From Merluccius polli (lineage: Eukaryota; Chordata; Actinopteri; Gadiformes; Merlucciidae), in NCBI GenBank assembly GCA_030340625.1, contig JAOPHQ010003978.1, forward strand, positions 5,001-69,000: a DNA stretch of 64,000 nucleotides, written 5' to 3'. Both the position numbers and the translations under genes were made by a program. The notes beneath the pieces were generated by a model, which ran no database searches, was not told the DNA's origin, and saw only the letters and a list, made by a program, of their open reading frames with translations. Shown piece by piece: positions 57,021-64,000 of the stretch; positions within the stretch are counted from its first letter, which is position 1; every line of letters begins with the position of its first letter.

Positions 57021-57121
57021 ACACTTTTAATAATCGTATTTAACCATATAACTGCAAACAACTTTATTTAAAAGCAATCAAATGGAAAACATGTTTGTAT
57101 TGTGGTGTCCGGTGCGTGTGG

Positions 57122-57217
57122 ATGTGCGGCTCCACCGGCGGAGCGGCTCATGTTAATAGCGGAGTCCGGGAGGGTTCACCTTCACGGCGTAGTTACGAGG
57201 GATGTGCGACTATCGTT
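57122..57217 (-). repeat. Dispersed repeat R2, copy 2
   Basis: Reverse complement of 18661-18760. It lies inside the TA-flanked element at 56525-57458. Confidence 0.9.
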
Positions 57218-57879
57218 TATCCAACAAGCAAAACCGTCTCTGCAATATGGCCAAAGTGTATGGGAGTTCACTCTTTGATATGGCTGTCTGTACTAAAAGC
57301 ATACGGCTCCTTTAAATGCGTCTGCAAATTTGAATTGTACGTCATGAGTGACTTGAGCGACAAAAGCGAACAGAAATATTCGCAGCGAATCTTTATGAGC
57401 GACCAAAGCGTCTTTGCAGCTCAATTCGCTTCTGATGTGAACACACAGTAACCCACTCTAATCTCACCGGACAACACCGAAGGCGACCTGAGACGGCACA
57501 GACGGCGGCGTTGGCGGCGAGCGCGAAGGTGGAGGAGCGTACGGATGATGATGTCACAGCACGTCTCCCGCCGCCTCAGTTTTTTTTATCGGGATCCTCC
57601 ATGCTTGTTTTGTTGTGAGGGGGCGGCGGGTGAGGGAATGAGGCGTCTTTGCACACGGCACGTTCGGAAGGAGAGAGTGGGAGGGGTCGCGGTCGCGCTC
57701 ACAGTCTCCAAGGCAACCACAGACGCTTGAGGCGGAAACTGACCATTTTAATGCATATATCGATATAAACGATATTGTCAAATCTTGTATCCCCTTGGAA
57801 ATTATATCGATATATCGTACGTAGCCGATATATCCTGCAGCCCTAGTTTGAATGTGCGTTAAGTGTGGTCAGATAGTAC

Positions 57880-58405
57880 TAGTGGTGGGCGGATCGATCC
57901 AAATATCGATAATATCGATTCCCAAGTCGGTATCGGTATCGGATCGATACTAGCCTGTTGGGATCGATTCTTTACTTTAAGTTCCACTCTTGTTTGCAAT
58001 GCTGCGGTTTCGGCAAAGAGGAAACAGCCAGGTCACCGGACTCGCCGCTCCTGTGTCAGCACAGAGCAGGCACACTTTGCTCCCCCCCCCCCCCCTCTTG
58101 TGTTTAGATGTTGCGCCGTCACGCGAGTCACGTGACGCAAAGCAAAAAACATGATAATAAAGCATTTTCTATTTAATTATAAACTTTGTTCTCATTCTGT
58201 CCTAGGTTTTAACTATTTCATAATAAAAAAGGAAACATCACAAAAAACACTTAATGAACATTAATTGAGATTTAGCAATTCAATGACGCATCCACCTTAC
58301 CAATTTATTGAAAAGTATCGGTATCGGTATCGATATCGGCGATACTGGCCCCTTATTTACTTGGTATCGGATCGATACCAAAATATGCAGTATCGCACAC
58401 CACTA
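57880..58405. mobile_element. hAT MITE with exact 8-bp target duplication
   Basis: The ends are TAGTGGTGGGCGGATCGATC and GTATCGCACACCACTA. GATAGTAC flanks both sides (57872-57879, 58406-58413). The termini contain GGTATCGGATCGATAC words in both orientations. No transposase. Confidence 0.93.
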
Positions 58406-58584
58406 GATAGTACCACTGTGACCCAGATGCATACTATATACAAATTCTAACCATATTTTAAGTATATAGTAGGTTCACAATAATGGACAAAGTTACTACT
58501 TTAAGTTACTTCAGTAACTTACTACTTATTGTAGTGTTATGGATTTATGGACACTTGCTCAGGCTACAGTCCAGTGGACAAATA

Positions 58585-59804
58585 CACTCACCGGCCACTT
58601 TATTAGGTACACCTTGCTAGTACCGGGTTGGACCCCCTTTTGCCTTCAGAACTGCCTTAATCCTTCATGGCACAGATTCAACAAGGTACTGGAAACATTC
58701 CTCAGAGAGTTTGGTCCATATTGACATGATAGCATCACGCAGTTGCTGCAGATTTGTCAGCTGCACATCCATGATGCGAATCTCCCGTTCCACCACATCC
58801 CAAAGGTGCTCTATTGGATTGAGATCTGGTGACTGTGGAGGCCATTTGAGTACAGTGAACTCATTGTCATGTTCAAGAAACCAGTCTGAGATGATTCGCG
58901 CTTTATGACATGGCGCGTTATCCTGCTGGAAGTAGCCATCAGAAGATGGGTACACTGTGGTCATAAAGGGATGGACATGGTCAGCAACAATACTCAGGTA
59001 GTCTGTGGCTTTGACACGATGCTCAATTGGTACTAATAAGCCCAAAGTGTGCCAGGAAAATATCCCCCACACCATTACACCACCACCACCAGCCTGAACC
59101 GTTGATACAAGGCAGGATGGATCCATGCTTTCATGTTGTTGACGCCAAATTCTGACCCTACCATCCGAATGTCGCAGCAGAAATCGAGACTCATCAGACC
59201 AGGCAACGTTTTTCCAATCTTCGATTGTCCAATTTTGGTGAGCCTGTGCGAATTGTAGCCTCAGTTTCCTGTTCTTAGCTGACAGGAGTGGCACCCGGTG
59301 TGGTCTTCTGCTGCTGTAGCCCATCCGCCTCAAGGTTCGACGTGTTGTGCGTTCAGAGATGCTCTTCTGCATACCTCTGTTGTAACGAGTGGTTATTTGA
59401 GTTACAGTTGCCTTTCTATCAGCTCGAACCAGTCTGGCCATTCTCCTCTGACCTCTAGCATCAACAAGGCATTTGCGCCCACAGAACTGCCGCTCACTGG
59501 ATATTTTCTCTTTTTCGGACCATTCTCTGTAAACCCTAGAGATGGTTGTGCGTGAAAATCCCAGTAGATCAGCAGTCTCTGAAATACTCAGACCAGCCCG
59601 TCTGGCACCAACAACCATGCCACGTTCAAAGTCACTTAAATCACCTTTCTTCCCCATTCTGATGCTCGGTTTGAACTGCAGCAGATCGTCCTGACCATGT
59701 CTACATGCCTAAATGCATTGAGTTGCTGCCATGTGATTGGCTGATTAGAAATTTGCATTAACGAGCAGTTGGACAGGTGTACCTAATAAAGTGGCCGGTG
59801 AGTG
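58585..59804 (-). mobile_element. Full-length Tc1/mariner element, DD36E type
   Basis: Inverted termini of about 28 bp start CACTCACCGGCCACTTTATT and are almost exact at both ends. TA lies outside both (58583-58584, 59805-59806). At 1,220 bp with one gene it has the normal Tc1 size. It is the best-preserved autonomous element in the window. Confidence 0.96.
58665..59657 (-). CDS. Tc1/mariner transposase, DD36E, with early C-terminal stop
   Basis: 330 codons with no internal stop or frameshift, starting MGKKGDLSDFERGMVVGARR. Residues 1-115 form the paired-type helix-turn-helix DNA-binding region (LSISETADLLGFSRTTISRV, then TTRRTLRRMGY). The catalytic triad is D155 (WSDESRF), D246 (QQDNAPCH) and E283 (DLNPIEHLWD); 36 residues separate D246 and E283. 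A glycine-rich box (AGGGGVMVWG) lies at 189-198. The frame ends at TGA (58665-58667), but 15 further codons stay open (RIKAVLKAK ...) to a TAG next to the terminal repeat, so the normal C terminus is probably lost by a CGA to TGA change. The enzyme cuts and pastes the element at TA sites. Whether the truncated protein works is unknown. Confidence 0.94.
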   Translation of the reverse strand: MGKKGDLSDFERGMVVGARRAGLSISETADLLGFSRTTISRVYREWSEKEKISSERQFCGRKCLVDARGQRRMARLVRADRKATVTQITTRYNRGMQKSISERTTRRTLRRMGYSSRRPHRVPLLSAKNRKLRLQFAQAHQNWTIEDWKNVAWSDESRFLLRHSDGRVRIWRQQHESMDPSCLVSTVQAGGGGVMVWGIFSWHTLGLLVPIEHRVKATDYLSIVADHVHPFMTTVYPSSDGYFQQDNAPCHKARIISDWFLEHDNEFTVLKWPPQSPDLNPIEHLWDVVEREIRIMDVQLTNLQQLRDAIMSIWTKLSEECFQYLVESVP

Positions 59805-59806
59805 TA

Positions 59807-60319
59807 TATCGCAGTGATGGGCAAGTGTTTCTATTTCACTGTGAACTGCTGCACCTGCTGTAAACTGTACCTGGATTGAAAGACAATTTATCTGCCCACA
59901 AGCTGCCAATTGTTGGAGTTCTGCGGCACCTAGTGGCCTTGCCGTGTTTACTATGGTTGTTTAGGGTAGTTACCCTAAAGTTTAGGGTACCCTTGGTTTA
60001 ATTGCTAGATGTTTTTTTTTGTTTTGTTTTGTTTGTATGACTCCTTAAAAGTAAGGAGTATTTTCATTTGTACAACAAATTGTTATACATTGCAAACAAT
60101 TTCAAGTTTTGTAAGCAAGAATGTTGCAAGTGGGGCAACTGTTTTTTGTTCTGTTGCTCAACAGAATTAAATAAATGTTGAGAGCATGAAGTAAGTGTGT
60201 CCTGATTGTTTAAGAGCTGTTATTGTAAGCTAAATCTCATTCTATAAGTTGTCATTCAACCACAAAGTTGGATTGGAGGCCAAATATCTTCTGTAGTTTT
60301 AAGCTACACAATTTTAAAT

Positions 60320-60354
<35 letters not shown>

Positions 60355-61565
60355 CGTGGTCTTACATTAACAGTAGATTTTTGTAATTATAAACCTAATT
60401 ATCTGTGTTACAAAAGTGAATGTTTTTAAATGTATACCCAATTGTTTATATGTCAATATATCCTTTTGGAGATTACATATCCATTAGATTTGCATTTTTA
60501 TGTAATTGTTATGTAAAAATACATTTAAAAACCTTATACTTCATATGATCTTAAATTAACGTAGAATATTGTATTTTGTTTTTTAAACTAAAGCTAATAT
60601 TTGAATAGGTTTTTTAAAGTTGATATCCATGAAATACACATGATTTTATGCGAAATCACATGCAGTGGGGAGACGCTTGGAAACGCTGTTCCGGGAGTAA
60701 AAGTCAGAAGCGAACTGGCGTTCCTGCTCGGATTTCGAGAATCAATTCAATGTTTTTTATAGGGGAAAAATCACTTGTCACGCTGGTTCACAATTCTCAA
60801 CAGCACTCTTCAGTAATATCAGTTACTGCATCATGTCAATATATTTAAATATACCTGTTTTATATAGATATCGAATAAAAACTCTGCTAGTCGCTCCGGA
60901 GACGCATCGTTGAAATGTTTAATCAATTCAGTCTGGTTCACAGTAAAAAACTTTTGAGCCTTTTTTATGTTGTTGAATATTGTTTTCAATAACTATGTTA
61001 TTGACTAACTTTTATTCAGTGAAGTGTTGTCTTTGCTGTATTTATTAATTAAATGATTAATTAATGAATACAGCTCGAACCCGACATGAGCCTGTGAAAT
61101 AGGCAATGTGAGAAAAAAAGACAGACCCGACCCAAACCTGTCGGGTCTTATCGAGTTTGGGCAGAGATCTCAAGCTCTAATTTGGGGCTGTAGATTTTTT
61201 CTTTAGCCCTGAATAATTCTGAATGTACAATTCCCAGAGTAAAATGAATAAGGAAAAAAAACATCTCTCCAACTATGGTTCCCCGAGTAAATAGGTTTTT
61301 ATAGGTGGGAATATTTTACATTAAAGATCTATTAAATAGACAAGATTTTGATGTAAAGTTGCATGTATAAACTCATGTTACACTGGATATGATCTAAAAT
61401 TAACAGTGTTGTAATTATAAGCCTGATTACTAGTTTTACAACAGTATTTTTTACATTTTTAAAAGGTTAATCAAACGTTTTATGGAAGGTATATCATTTT
61501 ATTACATTAAATACTGATTGACTATACATTTTTCATATGAAATTATAAAATAAAACCTGGGTTAA
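59807..61565. other. No gene; GT microsatellite
   Basis: AT-rich sequence with a GT run at about 60319-60346. No domain-bearing frame. Confidence 0.45.
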
Positions 61566-61625
61566 ATGACTATTCCTCTCCTCAAGCCAGAACAAATATT
61601 ACAGCCAGAATTCTTTCCTCTCTAT

Positions 61626-62160
61626 AGGTTGTGGCGCCCGCCGGGTACAGGTAAGGAGGAGGGTATGTGGGAAAGTGGTGGATGGGGTTTATATTGCACC
61701 ATGCCATCTGGTGGCCGAGAGACGCCGTGTATGACCCTTTTCCCCAGGAGGACCCCGTTGGCCGATCGACCCTTGCACCGTCTGAGAACCCGCCCGTGTA
61801 CCGACCCCCGCCTGTCTGACATCCCTCCCGCCCGCCGAACCCAGGTCCGTCTGAGAGCCCGCCTGTGTACCGACCCCCGCCTGTCTGACATCCCTCCCGC
61901 CCGCCGAACCCTGGACCGTCTGAGAACCCGACCCCGTGCACCGAACCCCACGCTCAACCCCCGACGACGAGTCCAGAGCCTGAGCCCCCTCAGGACCGAC
62001 CCCCCCCCCCCTCCGCGGCGGCGGAGTTTTCCCCGCTCTCCCCCTCACCCGAGTCTACAATAAATTTGGTTAATTGTGAAACTGGTGTGGACAGTCAACT
62101 GTTTTCCAATACTGGTCTCGTGGCACCTCTTCTCCTCCCCGAGGTTGCCACAAGGTCCAC
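61626..62160 (+). repeat. Possible LTR-element leader with proline/arginine-rich frame
   Basis: GTTGTGGCGCCCGCCGGGTA at about 61628 includes TGGCGCCCG, the same primer-binding word used by the element at 54966. A frame (61566-62063) follows, made of RTRP/PPA-rich residues with 69-bp tandem repeats. AATAAATTTGGTTAATTG near 62059 could be a polyadenylation signal. No LTR pair is seen, so the identity is tentative. Confidence 0.35.
61779..61950 (+). repeat. 69-bp tandem repeat, about 2.5 copies
   Basis: Units start CGTCTGAGAACCCG at 61779, 61848 and 61917 and share TGTACCGACCCCCGCCTGTC. 69 is a multiple of three, so the frame stays open as a 23-residue repeat. Confidence 0.93.
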
Positions 62161-62164
62161 TTGA

Positions 62165-62565
62165 CAAGGTTGCCCTTTGAGCCCCCTGCTGTTTGCCGTC
62201 GCTATTGAGCCCCTCGCCATCGCGCCCCTCGCCATCGCGCTTTGCTCCAACCCTCCGCATCACTGGCATAACAAGGAATGGCACAGAACAGAGAGTCTTT
62301 CTTTATGCGGACAACCTTCTTCTGTATATTTCAAACATATCTGTATCTGTCCCTGCTGCACTTGTCACGCTGAAAGCATTCAGTTTTATATCGGAATATA
62401 AGCTTAATGTAGGTAAAAGTTTACTATTTCCTCTAAATGCAACTGCTTGTAAATACCTGTTACATAATTTCCCATTTAAAATATATTTTTTACATATCTT
62501 TGAATTAAATTTAAGGCCAATTTTACAGCTTGTTTAGAACATATGCAACAAGACTTTGAACCAGG
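62165..62565 (+). pseudogene. L1-type LINE reverse transcriptase fragment
   Basis: LSPLLFAVAIEPLAIA (RT box near 62180) and, after a frame change, ITGITRNGTEQRVFLYADNL with FSFISEYKLNVGKSLLFPLN. The catalytic box reads YADN, where YADD is required, at about 62301-62312. A 15-bp unit CCCCTCGCCATCGCG is tandemly repeated near 62210-62240. The fragment stops near 62565, where a hAT-like CAGGGATGACACCC begins. Confidence 0.8.
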
Positions 62566-63056
62566 GATGACACCCATTAACTGGTAACTAACCGGTTAAT
62601 GAAAAAAACACAAAATGATGTGAAATACAAGAAAGTGGCGCTTTCCTTTTAGTTTGGCGCTCCATTGACTTAATGAGCTTTGGCACCGCATTTCGAAGGG
62701 CTGTCCATTTAGAGGTGCTGACATTTTAATGTTTTGTGTTGTAAATGTGTTGCCTATTATTTTATTTTATGTTGGCTTTACTGAAGTTTATTGCCGCATT
62801 TTGATCAGGTCATTGTTGCAAAAGAGAATGTGTTGTCAATGATTCCACCTGATAAAATAAAGGTCAATAAATAAATAATAAATTAACTATAGAATTGTCA
62901 TTTTGTTAATTAATATGCAAAAAATGAACCTAGGCCTACAAATGACACAATTTTGAAACTGCATAGTGGTCAAATGACTGGTGCTCCGCTCCGGCACTTC
63001 TGTTAATGTGGACAAGGAATCGATTTTTAAGAGCTTTATTAAAAGTACAGCTGCAC
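62566..63056. other. Sequence inserted between the L1 parts, hAT-like start
   Basis: It begins near CCAGGGATGACACCCATTAA and contains ACTGGTAACTAACCGGTTAA. No right end is recognised and there is no gene. Confidence 0.3.
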
Positions 63057-63590
63057 TTAAAGGACAATTCCGGCGCAAAATGAGACCATATGATCATAAC
63101 ACATGTCCACCGAGTTGGACCGTTCTCTGGGATCAGTTTTCATTCTAGTCGAATGTAACCAAAGTTCTCGAAAACCGCAATTCTATACCACTAACAAGGC
63201 TCGAAATAGCACCACACTTCCACGGTAGCATAATGAGGGTCCCTACATGTACAACGAAGCATTGAGAACTTTGTAAGAAAGTTTAGAAAGCCAGTGCCTT
63301 CACGAAACAAGCGGGCGCCATCTTTGGAAAACAGTCACGACCAGTCGAGCGACGACGCAGCCGGGAAAAGCAAAAACACATCATTTTCTTCTCTTCTCTA
63401 TGCACACGCACTGTTCGCACTTCGCACACCATCTACTAGATTGCACACCTTCTGATTCATTGACATCTCATGTGTACACCTCTTCCGGCTCATTGCGTTG
63501 CATGGCATTCGTCGCTCGACTGGACTCTTTTCCAAAGATGGCGCCCGCTTGTTTTCGTGAAGGCACTGGCTTTCTAAACTTTCTTTTTAA
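63057..63590. mobile_element. TTAA-flanked foldback element
   Basis: TTAA is followed by AGGACAATTCCGGCGCAAAA at left (63057) and precedes 63591 at right. The arms at about 63278-63350 and 63510-63582 are near-perfect reverse complements (GCCAGTGCCTTCACGAAACA ... CGACGAC). The right arm lacks the outer 200 bp of the left side, so it is a partial inversion-duplication. No transposase. Confidence 0.6.
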
Positions 63591-63594
63591 TAAA

Positions 63595-64000
63595 CTGTAT
63601 GTACACTTACAAAGTTGCAAATCATGCTTTTCCTCCCTCTATATTGGATGGCGCATGTTCTATATGGTCCAACCTTGGAATTGAACAATTCAAGGATTTA
63701 TATGTTGATAATATATTTGCATCTTTTCAACAGCTCTTAGACTTGTTCTCTCTTCCTAAACATCTTTTTTTTCGACACCTGCAAATACATAGTTTTGTTC
63801 GCAATAAATATGCCCAGTTACCTAACCTGCCTGATGACATGCCACTAGATGTATTTATCACTCAGGTCCCTGTGATGAAAGATATAATTTCATATATTCA
63901 CAGTCCAAATCCAAACATTATCTTCAACCTCTGAATCCTGTGAAGGCTCTTTGGGAGGAGGATTTGGGGGAATATTCTTAAATGTGTGCATATCTCATCT
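63595..64000 (+). pseudogene. L1-type ORF2 C-terminal region, runs off the window
   Basis: NHAFPPSILDGACSIWSNLG, then FKDLYVDNIFASFQQLLDLF and FRHLQIHSFVRNKYAQLPNL, the C-terminal region of fish L1 ORF2. A stop occurs at about 63932, and after it ALWEEDLGEYS follows in another frame near 63943-63980. It is the downstream part of the fragment at 62165, with about 1 kb of the element missing between them. Confidence 0.75.

Larger units (their letters stand above)
56525..57458 (+). mobile_element. TA-flanked DNA element with MADF-type gene remnant
   Basis: GAGTGGGTTA at left and TAACCCACTC at right, followed inward by CACATCAGAAGCGAATTGAG and its reverse complement; the left end has an extra 10-bp GATGTTTCTA. 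TA stands outside both ends (56523-56524, 57459-57460). It contains a MADF-like reading frame, usual for PIF/Harbinger partners, although the flank suggests a TA target. The superfamily is therefore unsettled. Confidence 0.65.
56437..57845. mobile_element. hAT-like element with 7/8 target duplication, split by a TA-flanked element
   Basis: The ends are TAGAGCTGCACGATATGGGC and ATATCCTGCAGCCCTA. The flanks are GTTTGAGT and GTTTGAAT (56429-56436, 57846-57853), one difference. Sub-termini are rich in CGATAT words in both orientations. Confidence 0.88.

Overview
The window is ray-finned fish (teleost-like) nuclear DNA and consists almost entirely of accessory sequence. Several facts support this: an L2-type LINE, a fish-type L1, a DIRS1-like tyrosine-recombinase retrotransposon with inverted termini, DD36E and DD37E Tc1/mariner elements, many hAT-type miniature elements, a tRNA-derived SINE, and abundant CA/GA/TA microsatellites. 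I found no convincing host protein-coding exon, no rRNA, no functional tRNA and no CRISPR array. Almost every readable protein belongs to a transposon, and nearly all of those are broken.

Layout. 1-6 kb: a hAT derivative in which a second hAT-like MITE sits in a TA microsatellite and carries telomeric repeats in a hairpin loop; a hAT zinc-finger exon; a PIF/Harbinger-like element with a decayed Myb/SANT-like gene, itself hit by a solo LTR. 6-10 kb: sparse sequence and a 5'-truncated L2-type LINE end. 10.2-15.0 kb: a near full-length L2-type LINE whose ORF1 carries a SGNH-like domain and whose endonuclease-RT gene is broken. 15.3-16.1 kb: a hAT MITE with an exact 8-bp duplication. 17.1-19.6 kb: nested inverted repeats. 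22.4-24.7 kb: MITEs nested inside each other. 26.2-27.1 kb: a roughly 25-bp minisatellite split by a second solo LTR. 27-32.6 kb: apparently unique sequence with microsatellites. 32.6-36.3 kb: a composite with a SINE, a 51-bp minisatellite and a giant palindrome. 37.0 kb: a third solo LTR. 39.1 kb: a hAT MITE. 41-46 kb: a 243-bp segment copied 4.6 kb downstream, a minus-strand LINE remnant and an old LTR piece. 46.1-48.1 kb: a hAT MITE at the edge of a LINE remnant. 49.0-54.2 kb: a DIRS1-like element hit by a DD37E mariner, which is hit by a hAT. 54.4-56.4 kb: a hAT element split by a complete short LTR retrotransposon with identical LTRs. 56.4-58.4 kb: two more hATs, one holding a TA-flanked, MADF-bearing element. 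58.6-59.8 kb: an almost intact DD36E Tc1 element. 61.6-64 kb: a proline/arginine-rich repeat region and a broken L1 that runs off the window.

The order of insertion can be read from target-site duplications: 8 bp for hAT, TA for Tc1/mariner, 4 bp for the solo LTR family, 5 bp for the short LTR element. No genes cooperate in a pathway; the elements use one another as targets. The most unusual structures are the giant palindrome (34.86-35.93 kb), the 51-bp-flanked templated insertion (45.7-46.0 kb), the telomeric hairpin (about 1 kb), the three-level nest inside the DIRS element, and a short G-run-linked motif that recurs in several unrelated settings.
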